In this document: positions 43,498-51,660 of the stretch, piece by piece
How positions within the stretch are numbered: the first letter of the stretch is position 1
Layout of the letters: every line of letters starts with the position of its first letter
Source: Anaeromyxobacter soli
GTDB taxonomy: Bacteria > Myxococcota > Myxococcia > Myxococcales > Anaeromyxobacteraceae
NCBI RefSeq assembly: GCF_022808855.1
Contig: NZ_JAKZLF010000011.1
Coordinates: forward strand, 58,817-122,816
Direction: 5' to 3'
DNA length: 64,000 nucleotides
Notes under the pieces: model-generated
The model's input: only the letters and a program-made list of their open reading frames with translations
Databases searched by the model: none
Told to the model about the DNA's origin: nothing
Program-made: the position numbers and the translations under genes

Positions 43498-44151
43498 ATG
43501 CCGATCCAGATCCTCTACTTCGCCGGCGCCCGCGAGGCGGCCGGCGCCTCCCGCGAGACGCTCGAGCGTGCGCCCGCCTCCGTCGCGGAGCTGCGCCGCG
43601 CGCTCGAGGCCGCCCACCCGGCCCTCGCCCGCATCCTGCCGCGCTGCCGGATCGCGGTGGACCAGGAGTTCGCCCCGGACGACGCGCCGCTGCGCGACGG
43701 GGCGGAGGTCGCCATCGTGCCCCCCGTCTCGGGCGGCGCACCGCGCTTCCTGGTGGTGGACCGGCCGCTCACGCTCGCCGAGGTGGTGGACGCCGTCTCG
43801 GGCCCGGGCCGCGGCGGCGTCGTCACGTTCACCGGCGCGGTGCGGGGCGAGTCGCACGGCAAGCGGGTGGTCCGGCTCGAGTACGAGGCGTACGCGCCCA
43901 TGGCGGAGCGGAAGCTCGCGGAGATCGGCGCCGAGGTGGCGCGCGCGCACGGCGTCGAGGTCGCCATCGTGCACCGCGTGGGCGCCCTCGCCCCGGGGGA
44001 GGCGGCGGTGGTCATCGCCTGCGCCGCCGCGCATCGCACGCCGGCGTTCCGCGCCTGCGAGGCCTGCATCGAGCGGCTGAAGCAGGACGTGCCGATCTGG
44101 AAGCGCGAGGTGTACGACGACGGGTCGGTGTGGGTGGGCCTCGGGCCGTGA
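43498..44151 (+). CDS. MoaD-MoaE fusion, molybdopterin synthase
   Basis: 217 residues. Residues 1-80 are MoaD (small subunit, ubiquitin-like) ending in VAIVPPVSGG, with Gly79-Gly80. Residues ~83-217 are MoaE (large subunit), with FTGAVRGESHGKRVVRLEYEAY and the catalytic lysines in RLKQDVPIWKRE. Together they convert cyclic pyranopterin to molybdopterin. In the split system the C-terminal Gly-Gly must be free to carry a thiocarboxylate, so this fusion needs cleavage after Gly80 or works differently. A similar MoaX fusion is known in Mycobacterium tuberculosis. Confidence 0.93.
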   Translation: MPIQILYFAGAREAAGASRETLERAPASVAELRRALEAAHPALARILPRCRIAVDQEFAPDDAPLRDGAEVAIVPPVSGGAPRFLVVDRPLTLAEVVDAVSGPGRGGVVTFTGAVRGESHGKRVVRLEYEAYAPMAERKLAEIGAEVARAHGVEVAIVHRVGALAPGEAAVVIACAAAHRTPAFRACEACIERLKQDVPIWKREVYDDGSVWVGLGP

Positions 44152-44164
44152 TGCCCGCCCGTGC

Positions 44165-44170
44165 TATCCT
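44165..44170 (+). promoter_or_regulatory. -10-like TATCCT before the CheY-like gene
   Basis: TATCCT ends 9 nt before GTG 44180. No Shine-Dalgarno sequence is seen. Confidence 0.35.
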
Positions 44171-44179
44171 CCCCCGCCC

Positions 44180-44539
44180 GTGAAGGTCCTCATCGCCGAC
44201 GACGACGGGCTCATCCGCGCGCTCGTCTCCGATCTCCTCGCCGAGCTCGGCCACGCGGTGGTCGCCGCGGCGGACGGCGTGGAGGCGGTGGCGCTCTCCG
44301 CGCGCGAGCGCCCGGACGTGCTCGTGCTCGACCTGCTCATGCCGCGCCTCTCCGGCCTCGACGCGCTTCGCGCCATGCGGGCCGCGGGCGTGGCGGCGCC
44401 GGCCGTGCTCCTCACCGCCGTCACGGACGGCAGCGCGCGCGGGCTCGAGGGGGCCGACCTGGTGGCCGTGGTGCTCGAGAAGCCCGTCTCCCGCCGGAGC
44501 CTGGCGCGGGCGCTCGCCCGCGCCGCGGCCACCGCATGA
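44180..44539 (+). CDS. single-domain response regulator (CheY-like)
   Basis: 119 residues, only a receiver domain: IADDDG acidic patch, phospho-acceptor Asp in LVLDLLMPRLSG, Thr in LLTAV, and Lys in VLEKPVS. It has no output domain and its stop overlaps the next gene's start (ATGA), so it is made together with the HAMP-HD-GYP protein and probably acts on it or in the same path. It starts at GTG. Confidence 0.92.
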   Translation: MKVLIADDDGLIRALVSDLLAELGHAVVAAADGVEAVALSARERPDVLVLDLLMPRLSGLDALRAMRAAGVAAPAVLLTAVTDGSARGLEGADLVAVVLEKPVSRRSLARALARAAATA

Positions 44540-45480
44540 GGCTCCAGCGCACCCTCCTGCTCCTCGTCGCGTGCGCGGCCGCCGCGCCCGCCTCCCTCGT
44601 CGTGGGGCTCCTCGCCCGCGGTCACGCGCAGCTCGACGCCGCGAGCGTCGCCACGTCCGCCGGCGCCCTGGTGGTCGCGGCCGTGCTCTCGGCCCTCGTC
44701 GCGCGGAGCGTCACCCGGCCCATTGCCGAGTGCGTCCGCGGCGCGCTCGAGATCGCGCGCGGCCGCTTCGGCCGCGAGGTCGCGGTCCGCGCGCACAACG
44801 AGATCGGCGACCTCGCCCTCGGCTTCAACCACATGTCGCGGGAGCTCGCGCGCTACGACGCCGAGAACCGCCGGCTCATCCACGACCTCGAGGCGGGCTA
44901 CCTCGACACCCTGCGGAGCCTCGCCTCCGCCATCGACGCGAAGGACCCCTACACGCGCGGTCACTCCGAGCGCGTGGCCGAGCTCGCCGCCGAGATCGGC
45001 CGCGAGCTGGGCCTGCCGCGGGAGACGGTCGCCGCCCTCGTGTACGGCGGGATCCTGCACGACATCGGCAAGATCGGCGTGCCCGACGCGATCCTCGCGA
45101 AGCGCTCGCCGCTCACGCCGGAGGAGCGCGCGCTCGTGGAGGTCCACCCCGTGACCGGCGCCGAGATCGTGGCCGGCGTCGAGTTCCTGCGCAGCGCCGT
45201 GCCCGCCATCCGCGGACACCACGAGCGCTGGGACGGCGACGGCTACCCGGACCGCCTGCGTGGCGAGGAGATCCCGCTCGTCGCCCGCATCGTGAACGCC
45301 GCCGACACCTGGGACGCCTGCACCACGACCCGCCCGTACCAGTCCGGGCTCGCGGAGGGAGACGCGCTCCCGCTCCTCGCCGAGCTGCGCGGGACGCAGA
45401 TCGACCCCGCCGTGCACGACGCGCTCCTCGCGGTCCTGCGCCGCCGGGCCGCCGCAGCGCGCGCGCCGTCCGCCGCCTGA
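44536..45480 (+). CDS. membrane HAMP-HD-GYP phosphodiesterase
   Basis: 314 residues. Two N-terminal transmembrane helices (~5-28, ~40-58) enclose almost no periplasmic loop, then a HAMP domain (~57-110), a short coiled coil and a complete HD-GYP domain: GGILHDIGKIG (His175-Asp176) and HHERWDGDGYPDRLRGEE (GYP 236-238). The predicted activity is c-di-GMP hydrolysis at the membrane. With no sensor domain, the overlapping CheY-like protein is a natural regulator. Confidence 0.94.
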   Translation: MRLQRTLLLLVACAAAAPASLVVGLLARGHAQLDAASVATSAGALVVAAVLSALVARSVTRPIAECVRGALEIARGRFGREVAVRAHNEIGDLALGFNHMSRELARYDAENRRLIHDLEAGYLDTLRSLASAIDAKDPYTRGHSERVAELAAEIGRELGLPRETVAALVYGGILHDIGKIGVPDAILAKRSPLTPEERALVEVHPVTGAEIVAGVEFLRSAVPAIRGHHERWDGDGYPDRLRGEEIPLVARIVNAADTWDACTTTRPYQSGLAEGDALPLLAELRGTQIDPAVHDALLAVLRRRAAAARAPSAA

Positions 45481-45603
45481 GGCGCGCCCGACGTGCGTGG
45501 CCGCTCGCGGACGCGGCGCGCAGGCGGGACGACGCCGCGCCGGAGCGAGCGAGGTCCGGGGGCGCTGTGCGCCCTCCGGGCGCGCATGTGGGCGGACGTC
45601 GGC

Positions 45604-45631
45604 TTGCCTCCTCGCACGGTTCGCCTAAGCT
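45604..45631 (+). promoter_or_regulatory. promoter candidate TTGCCT-16-TAAGCT for the OmpA-like gene
   Basis: A -35-like TTGCCT (45604-45609) and -10-like TAAGCT (45626-45631), 16 nt apart, end 6 nt before ATG 45638. Leaderless transcription predicted. Confidence 0.45.
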
Positions 45632-45637
45632 CGCCGG

Positions 45638-47158
45638 ATGCGCACCGTCCGACCTGTCCTGGCGCTCGCAGCGCTCCTCGCTGCCGTCCCGGCGGCCCCG
45701 GCCGACGACCCCACTGCTCGCGGGTTCGACCCGGACCCCACGCGCCCGGCGCTGTCGCTCGACGGCGGCTTCACGCTCGAGACCGCGGCGACCGCGCCGC
45801 GCGGGCGGATCGGCGCCGCTCTCCTCCTCGACTGGACCGACGGGCTGCTCGCGCTCCAGCTCGGCGACGCGCGCGAGGACGCCCTCGCCTCGCGCCTCTC
45901 CGCGCACCTGCTCGCCGCCGCGTCGCTCGGTCGGCTCGAGCTCGGCCTCGATCTGCCCGTCGCGCTCTACCAGCGATCGGATCTCTCGCTGCTCCAGGAC
46001 CGCGGGGTGACCGGGCCGCTCGTCGCCCCCATCGCGCGGAGCGCGCTCGGCGACGTCCGGCTCGTCGCGAAGCTCGCCCTGCTCGAGGCGGCGAGCGCGC
46101 CGCTCGGGATCGGCGTCGCCGCGCTCCTCGACCTGCGCGCGCCCACCGGCGACCGCACCGCCTTCACGGGCGAGGGGCCGATGGCCGTTCCCGGCGTGGT
46201 GCTCACCCGCGCCTTCGGCCGCGCGCGGCTCGACGCCCAGGTCGGCTACGTCCTCCGCGAGCGCGGCCAGTGGGCGCAGCTCGTGGTGAACGACGGGCCG
46301 ACCTGGTCCCTCGGCGGGTCCTACGACCTCACCGCTCCCGGCGCCGCGCGGCAGTGGCGCGCGATCGCCGAGGTGGGCGGCGGCTGGCCGCGCGGCAACG
46401 ACCTCTCGACGGATCGCCACCGCGCCCCGCTCTCCGCGCGCACGGGGCTCCGCGCCTTCCTCTCCGATCGCGTCGCCGTGGAGCTCGGCGGGGGCACCGG
46501 CCTCGGCGCAGCCGGCTACGGGCGCGAGTCGTGGCGCGTCTTCGGCGGGATCCGCTTCGCCCTCGACACGGCGCGGACGGGCGACGCCGGCGAGCCGGAT
46601 CGCGATCGCGACGGCGTCCCCGACGCGCGCGACGCCTGCCCCGCGGAGCCGGGCCCGGCCGAGCTCGACGGCTGCCCCGATCGCGACGGCGACGAGATCC
46701 CCGACCGCGAGGACCGCTGCCCCACCGTGCCCGGCCCGGCGACGCGTGACGGCTGCCCCGTGGGCGAGCAGGAGCCGCTCGTCGAGATCGAGACCGAGCG
46801 GCTCTCGCTCAAGGACGCGATCCAGTTCGACACCGGGCGCGACACCCTGCGGTCGCAGTCGTTCCCCGTGCTCGACGCGATCGGCGGGATCCTCGCGGCG
46901 CACCCGGAGCTCCGCCGCGTCCGCGTCGAGGGCCACACCGACGACGTGGGCTCGAACGCGTACAACAAGGACCTCTCCGAACGGCGCGCCCGCACCGTGG
47001 CGCGCTACATCGCCGGCAAGGGCGTCGCGCGCGAGCGGCTCGAGCCGACGGGCTACGGCGAGGACCACCCGGTCGCCTCCAACAAGACCGCGCTCGGGCG
47101 TGCGAAGAACCGGCGCGTGGAGTTCACCATCCTCGACGGCGGTGCGGGGACGCGTTGA
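45638..47158 (+). CDS. OmpA-family outer-membrane protein
   Basis: 506 residues. Signal peptide (~1-22), a beta-barrel-like body (~40-315), two thrombospondin-type-3 Asp-rich repeats (DRDRDGVPDARDACP and DRDGDEIPDREDRCP) that probably bind calcium, and a C-terminal OmpA domain (~385-500) with IQFDTGRDTL and VEGHTDDVGSNAYNKDLSERRA for peptidoglycan binding. It tethers the outer membrane to the wall. It is translationally coupled to gph. Confidence 0.93.
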   Translation: MRTVRPVLALAALLAAVPAAPADDPTARGFDPDPTRPALSLDGGFTLETAATAPRGRIGAALLLDWTDGLLALQLGDAREDALASRLSAHLLAAASLGRLELGLDLPVALYQRSDLSLLQDRGVTGPLVAPIARSALGDVRLVAKLALLEAASAPLGIGVAALLDLRAPTGDRTAFTGEGPMAVPGVVLTRAFGRARLDAQVGYVLRERGQWAQLVVNDGPTWSLGGSYDLTAPGAARQWRAIAEVGGGWPRGNDLSTDRHRAPLSARTGLRAFLSDRVAVELGGGTGLGAAGYGRESWRVFGGIRFALDTARTGDAGEPDRDRDGVPDARDACPAEPGPAELDGCPDRDGDEIPDREDRCPTVPGPATRDGCPVGEQEPLVEIETERLSLKDAIQFDTGRDTLRSQSFPVLDAIGGILAAHPELRRVRVEGHTDDVGSNAYNKDLSERRARTVARYIAGKGVARERLEPTGYGEDHPVASNKTALGRAKNRRVEFTILDGGAGTR

Positions 47159-47784
47159 CCCGCCTCGCGATCCTGGATCTCGACGGCACGCTCGTCGACT
47201 CGATCGACGACCTCGCGGCCTCGGTGAACCACGCGCTCGCCGCGCTCGGCCTGCCGGCCCGCAGGAGCGACGAGATCCGCGGGTTCGTGGGCGAGGGGGC
47301 GCGCCTGCTCCTCGCCCGCGCGATCGCCCCGCACGACGAGCTCCTCGAGCCGGCGCTCGTCCTCTGGCGCGAGCACTACGAGGCGCACTGCCTCGACCGG
47401 ACGCGGCTCTATCCCGGGCTCGACGCCGCGCTGTCCGCGGCCGGGCGCGCGCTCGCGGTCCACACGAACAAGCCGGGCGCGATGGCTCGCAAGATCCTCG
47501 CCGGGCTCGGCGTCGCCGATCGCTTCGTCGCCATCGTCGGGGGCGACGAGGCGCCCCGGAAGCCGGATCCCACCGGGACCCTCGAGATCATGGCCGAGGT
47601 CGGGGCCGCGCCCGCCGACACCGTGTTCGTCGGCGACAGCCGCGTCGACGTCGCGACCGCGCGCGCCGCGGGCGTGGCCGTCGTCGCGGTGACCTGGGGG
47701 CTCGGGTCGCGCGCGGAGCTCGCCGGGGCGGGCGCGACCGTGCTCGTGGACGACGCCGCCGAGCTCGCCCCCTACCTGCGCTGA
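47155..47784 (+). CDS. gph: phosphoglycolate phosphatase-type HAD hydrolase
   Basis: 209 residues. HAD motifs: LDLDGTLVDS (nucleophile and acid Asp pair), HTNKP (motif II), RKPDP (Lys of motif III) and VFVGDSRVDVATA (motif IV). This matches Gph, which clears phosphoglycolate made during DNA repair, but related HAD enzymes cannot be excluded. The start is TTG 47155, overlapping the OmpA stop. Coupling to an OmpA gene is odd and probably has no functional meaning. Confidence 0.88.
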   Translation: MTRLAILDLDGTLVDSIDDLAASVNHALAALGLPARRSDEIRGFVGEGARLLLARAIAPHDELLEPALVLWREHYEAHCLDRTRLYPGLDAALSAAGRALAVHTNKPGAMARKILAGLGVADRFVAIVGGDEAPRKPDPTGTLEIMAEVGAAPADTVFVGDSRVDVATARAAGVAVVAVTWGLGSRAELAGAGATVLVDDAAELAPYLR

Positions 47785-47953
47785 GGCGAAGGACCTCTCG
47801 ATCCCGTCGCCGCCGCGGCGCACGCGGGCGGCCTGCGCCGGCGCCAGCGCGCGCGTCGTGACGCGACCCCATCGACCGGGCTCCGCGCGAGCCGCCCCCA
47901 CGGGTGCTCGCCCAAAACTCGCTCGCCGGCGGCCCCCGTGCTACCCGGTTCGC

Positions 47954-48271
47954 ATGCTCCGCCTCCTCGCGAAGCTGGTCCTCGCAGGCGCCGTGCTCGC
48001 GGCGCTGTGGCTCTGGGTGCCCGTCGGCGGCCGCACGCTCGCGGCACGCTGGGACCGCGCCGGGAGCTTCCCGGTCTTCGTGGAGCGCGGCTGGGACGAG
48101 CTCGCCGGCCACTTCGGCTCGAAGCCGCCGGCCGACCGCCGGCCGACCGCCCGCTCGCAGGCTCGCGTCGCGCAGGGACCGTCCCGCACGCGGCCCAGCG
48201 AGGCTCACACCGAGGCCGACCGGCGCGCGCTGGATCGCGTCCTCCAGGACGAGCTCCGGGCCCACCCCTAG
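47954..48271 (+). CDS. small single-pass membrane protein, unknown
   Basis: 105 residues. One N-terminal transmembrane helix (LLAKLVLAGAVLAALWLWVPVG), then GGRTLAARWDRAGSFPVFVERGWDELAGHF and a charged C-terminal tail with helical RALDRVLQDELRAHP. No family recognised. Codon use is like its neighbours. TACCCG 6 nt before the ATG is a poor -10. Confidence 0.6.
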   Translation: MLRLLAKLVLAGAVLAALWLWVPVGGRTLAARWDRAGSFPVFVERGWDELAGHFGSKPPADRRPTARSQARVAQGPSRTRPSEAHTEADRRALDRVLQDELRAHP

Positions 48272-48392
48272 CGGCCGCGCCGCGGCGCGCGCGCCGGACG
48301 CGCGGACGACCCCCAGCTTCGCCTCCTTGCGCCGCCTCCGGCGCGGTCCCCACCTTGTTCGGGAGCCCGCGCTTCGCGGGTGTGAGGTGGTC

Positions 48393-49508
48393 ATGTCCTG
48401 GGCGGCGCTCGTGGCGGCGGCGTGGGTGGCGGCGGGACCGGGCGACGCCGCACGCCCCCTGTACACCGAGGCGAAGGCTCCGCAGGTGGTGCCGCAGGCC
48501 GCGCAGGGGCTCCCGGATCTCTCCAGGCTGGCCGAGGCGGCGATCCCCGCGGTGGTCGGGGTGGTGACCACGCAGGCGCCGCCGCCGGGTGCGAACGACG
48601 AGGAGCTCCGCGACCTGTTCGAGAAGCTGAACGAGGGCCCGCGCAAGGGGATCGGCTCCGGCTTCGTCATCCACCGCGACGGCTGGGTCGTCACGAACGC
48701 CCATGTGGTCGAGGGCGCCGAGGGGGTCGAGGTCGACTTCGGCTCGGACACGCCCCGCGTGCCCGCCCGCGTGGTCGGCGTCGACGCGGAGTCCGACGTC
48801 GCGCTCCTCAAGATCGAGGTGAAGCGGCCGCTGGCGTTCGTCCCGCTCGGCGACTCCGACCACGTCGCCGTGGCCGAGTGGGTGCTCGTGATCGGCAGCC
48901 CCTTCGGGCTCGACCACACCGTGACGCTCGGGATCGTGAGCCACACCGGCCGGACCGACATCGCGCCGCTCGGCCGTCCCGGCACGTACGACTTCATCCA
49001 GACCGACGCGTCGATCAACCCGGGCAACTCGGGCGGCCCGGTGCTGAACCTGCGCGGCGAGGTGATCGGCATCGCCACGGCGGTGAACGCGACCGGCCAG
49101 GGGATCGGCTTCGCCGTGCCCATCAACATGGCGAAGGAGATCATCGGCCAGCTGCGCGACCACGGCCGCGTGGTGCGGAGCTGGCTCGGCGTGGCGGTCC
49201 GCGAGGTCCCGCGCGGAGACGAGACCCGCGGCGTGGTGGTGACCGAGGTCGCGAACGGCGGGCCCGCCGCCGCCGCCGGCGTGAAGGTCGGCGACGTGAT
49301 CACCGGATTCCAGGGGCACGACGTCCGCACCCCCTCGAGGCTCCGCTGGTACGTGTCGACGGCCGGTGTGGGCCGGGAGGTCGAGGTCAGGACGCGCCGC
49401 GGCCAGGGGCCCGAGCGCTCGCTGCGGATCTCGCTCGCCGAGGTCCCCGCGCAGGAGCGCGCGAAGGCCGCCCAGGCCCGGGCCGCCGTCGCGGGCGAGG
49501 GTCGCTAG
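48393..49508 (+). CDS. HtrA/DegP-family serine protease
   Basis: 371 residues. A short signal-like N-terminus, a trypsin-like domain with the triad His104 (TNAHVV), Asp135 (SDVALLKI) and Ser213 (NPGNSGGPV), and one PDZ domain (~270-355). One PDZ and ~370 residues match DegS/HtrA types that sense or degrade misfolded envelope proteins. With rseP 5 kb away it may share an envelope-stress pathway, although the genes are not linked as an operon. ATG follows GAGG. Confidence 0.93.
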   Translation: MSWAALVAAAWVAAGPGDAARPLYTEAKAPQVVPQAAQGLPDLSRLAEAAIPAVVGVVTTQAPPPGANDEELRDLFEKLNEGPRKGIGSGFVIHRDGWVVTNAHVVEGAEGVEVDFGSDTPRVPARVVGVDAESDVALLKIEVKRPLAFVPLGDSDHVAVAEWVLVIGSPFGLDHTVTLGIVSHTGRTDIAPLGRPGTYDFIQTDASINPGNSGGPVLNLRGEVIGIATAVNATGQGIGFAVPINMAKEIIGQLRDHGRVVRSWLGVAVREVPRGDETRGVVVTEVANGGPAAAAGVKVGDVITGFQGHDVRTPSRLRWYVSTAGVGREVEVRTRRGQGPERSLRISLAEVPAQERAKAAQARAAVAGEGR

Positions 49509-49531
49509 TTGCCATCCGACCTCGGGTCGGG

Positions 49532-49537
49532 TATCTA
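49532..49537 (+). promoter_or_regulatory. -10-like TATCTA before the twin zinc-motif gene
   Basis: TATCTA ends 10 nt before ATG 49548, with no Shine-Dalgarno sequence between. Confidence 0.35.
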
Positions 49538-49547
49538 GCGCCCCTCT

Positions 49548-49835
49548 ATGGCCGAGACGACCAAGACGAAGAAGGCCGCGCCTCGCGCGAAGGGCGGCGG
49601 CACCAAGACCTGCACGGTGGCGGGCTGCAAGCGCGCCTACCGCGCGAAGGGCCTCTGCTTCTTCCACTACAAGCAGTTCCGCCGCGGCGAGCTCGAGGGC
49701 CGGCCCGGACGCTACGACACCTGCTCGAAGCCCGACTGCAAGAAGAAGGTCGTCGAGCACGGGCTCTGCCAGGAGCACTTCGAGGCCTGGAAGAAGAGCC
49801 GCAAGAAGAACCAGGCCGCGGCCGCCTCGGCCTAG
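49548..49835 (+). CDS. small basic protein with two identical zinc-knuckle-like motifs
   Basis: 95 residues. Two motifs have the same spacing, C-x4-C-x9-C-x2-H: Cys22, 27, 37, His40 and Cys59, 64, 74, His77. The second is in KPDCKKKVVEHGLCQEHFEAW, paralleling AGCKRAYRAKGLCFFHYKQF. Ends are Lys/Ala-rich, so nucleic-acid binding is plausible. It looks like an internal duplication of one small finger. I do not recognise a named family with known function. Confidence 0.8.
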   Translation: MAETTKTKKAAPRAKGGGTKTCTVAGCKRAYRAKGLCFFHYKQFRRGELEGRPGRYDTCSKPDCKKKVVEHGLCQEHFEAWKKSRKKNQAAAASA

Positions 49836-49848
49836 CCCGGCGGCTCCT

Positions 49849-50634
49849 TCACCGCGCGCGCTCGCGCAACGTCCGCTCGAGCGCGCGAACCGCCGCGACG
49901 AGGAGCTCCACCTCGCGCTGCGTGGGCTCCGCGCGCGCGAGCAGGCGGCGAAGGTCCGCGAGGATGTGCTCCGGGTTCTGCGGGTTCAGGTAGCCCGCGG
50001 CGCCGAGGAGCGCCCTCATGCGGTCCCACAGCGCCTCGATCGTCGCGTGCCGCGCTGGCGTCGCGTGCCGCGCGGGCTCCGCCGCGGCCGGTTGCGGCGT
50101 GGAAACCTGCCGCGGCCGGCCGATCTCGTAGGCGAGCACCGCCACGGACTGCGCGAGGTTCATCGAGTCGTACGCCGGCGAGGTCGGGATCGAGCAGACC
50201 GCCTGGCAGAGCTCGAGCTCCGCGTCGGAGAGCCCGCGCCGCTCCTGCCCGAACACGACCGCGACCTCACCCTGGACGCTCCGCCGGGCGACCTCCGCGG
50301 CGAGGGCCGCGGGATCGAGGAAGGGGCGCCCCTCCACCGCGCGCGAGGTGGTGCCGCAGGTCCAGGAGGCGGGGCCGAGCGCGCCACGCAGGTCCGCGTG
50401 GACCTCGGCGGCCTCGAGGACGTCGGACGCATGCCGCGCGAGGCGCCGGGCGCGCGCGAGGACGTCCTCCCGGGCGGTGCCCGGTCCCCCGCTGCGGGGA
50501 CGCCCCGCCCAGGACGGCGGCGCCACGATCGCGAGGCGCGACAGGCCGAAGTTCTTCATCGCCCGGGCGACGGCGCCGATGTTGTCGGCGCTCTGCGGGC
50601 GGTGAAGCACGATCCGTACTTTTCCCGGTTCCAT
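49849..50634 (-). CDS. SpoU/TrmJ-type RNA 2'-O-methyltransferase
   Basis: 261 residues. The SPOUT motifs are present in order: SADNIGAVARAMKNFGLSRL (motif 1), VAVVFGQERRGLSDAELELC (motif 2) and IPTSPAYDSMNLAQSVAVLAYEI (motif 3). The ~75-residue C-terminal helical extension is the TrmJ layout, so tRNA position 32 is the likely target. Divergent from purC with 29 bp between the starts, both apparently using the same AT-rich core. Confidence 0.9.
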   Translation of the reverse strand: MEPGKVRIVLHRPQSADNIGAVARAMKNFGLSRLAIVAPPSWAGRPRSGGPGTAREDVLARARRLARHASDVLEAAEVHADLRGALGPASWTCGTTSRAVEGRPFLDPAALAAEVARRSVQGEVAVVFGQERRGLSDAELELCQAVCSIPTSPAYDSMNLAQSVAVLAYEIGRPRQVSTPQPAAAEPARHATPARHATIEALWDRMRALLGAAGYLNPQNPEHILADLRRLLARAEPTQREVELLVAAVRALERTLRERAR

Positions 50635-50645
50635 GTGAGGGCGCG

Positions 50646-50654
50646 ACGTATAAC
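50646..50654. promoter_or_regulatory. shared -10 core for divergent trmJ-type gene and purC
   Basis: CGTATAAC reads TATAAC on the plus strand (ending 9 nt before purC) and TATACG on the minus strand (ending 11 nt before the methyltransferase). Overlapping divergent -10 boxes would make transcription mutually exclusive. Confidence 0.4.
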
Positions 50655-50663
50655 ATCCCGCCC

Positions 50664-51626
50664 ATGATCCCGGACGACAAGCTCCGCGCTCAGCTCCCCC
50701 ACACCCTCCGCCAGATCGACCTGCCCGCGCTCGGCGAGCTGTACCGCGGCAAGGTCCGCGACAACTACGCCCGCGGCGACGAGATCGTGATGGTCACGAC
50801 CGATCGCATCTCCGCGTTCGACCACGTGCTCGGCACGATCCCGTTCAAGGGCGAGGTGCTCTCCCGCCTCACCGCCTTCTGGTTCGAGAAGGTGAAGGAC
50901 CTCGCGCCGACGCACGTCGTCGACCTGCCCGACCCGAGCGTCATGGTCGTGAAGCGGGCGAAGCCGCTGCCCATCGAGATCGTGATCCGCGGCTACATCA
51001 CGGGCTCGCTCTGGCGCGACTACCAGGCCGGCAAGGCGGGCGCCTACGGGATCGAGTGGCCGAAGGGGCTCCGCAAGGACCAGCGCTTCGATCGGCCCAT
51101 CATCACGCCCTCCACCAAGGCGGAGTACGGCAAGCACGACGAGCCCATCAGCGAGCAGGAGATCCTCGCGCAGGGCCTCGTCTCGAAGGAGCTCTGGCGC
51201 GAGGCGACCGCCGTCGCGGAGCGGCTCTTCCAGCGCGGGCAGGAGTGGGCGCGGAGCCGCGGCCTCATCCTCGTGGACACCAAGTACGAGATGGGCACCA
51301 TCGACGGGAAGCTCGTCGTCATCGACGAGATCCACACGCCCGACAGCTCGCGCTACTGGGTCGCCGACGGCTACGAGGATCGCTTCGCCAAGGGCGCCGA
51401 GCAGGAGATGCTCGACAAGGAGAACATCCGGCAGTGGCTCATCAAGGAGCACGGGTTCTCCGGCCACGGCACGCCCCCGGCGCTCTCCGACGACGTGCGG
51501 GTGATGCTGGCGCGCAAGTACATCGAGGTCTTCGAGCGGCTCACCGGCGAGACGTTCGCGTCGGACGTGGGCTCGGTCGAGGAGCGGATCCAGCGCAACC
51601 TCCGCGCGAAGGGCTACCTCGGCTAG
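50664..51626 (+). CDS. purC: phosphoribosylaminoimidazole-succinocarboxamide synthase
   Basis: 320 residues, the longer ~300-residue SAICAR synthetase type. It joins CAIR and aspartate with ATP in purine synthesis. Motifs: YRGKVRDNYARGDEIVMVTTDRISAFDHVL at the N-terminus (ATP site), IVIRGYITGSLWRDY, and LILVDTKYEMGTIDGKLVVIDEIHTPDSSRYW (substrate site), quoted by fragments. purB, the next step, lies 4.5 kb away on the other strand. Confidence 0.97.
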   Translation: MIPDDKLRAQLPHTLRQIDLPALGELYRGKVRDNYARGDEIVMVTTDRISAFDHVLGTIPFKGEVLSRLTAFWFEKVKDLAPTHVVDLPDPSVMVVKRAKPLPIEIVIRGYITGSLWRDYQAGKAGAYGIEWPKGLRKDQRFDRPIITPSTKAEYGKHDEPISEQEILAQGLVSKELWREATAVAERLFQRGQEWARSRGLILVDTKYEMGTIDGKLVVIDEIHTPDSSRYWVADGYEDRFAKGAEQEMLDKENIRQWLIKEHGFSGHGTPPALSDDVRVMLARKYIEVFERLTGETFASDVGSVEERIQRNLRAKGYLG

Positions 51627-51660
51627 CCGGCCGCGCTTGAGCCGGGGCCGGACGACGCGC

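Noticed and set aside
46600..46760. Asp-rich repeats as EF-hands
   Set aside because: The DxDxDG spacing with following Cys fits thrombospondin type-3 repeats of OmpA-like proteins, not EF-hands.
50600..50664. Purine riboswitch or PurR site before purC
   Set aside because: Only 29 bp separate the divergent starts, leaving no room for a leader aptamer, and no known operator is visible.
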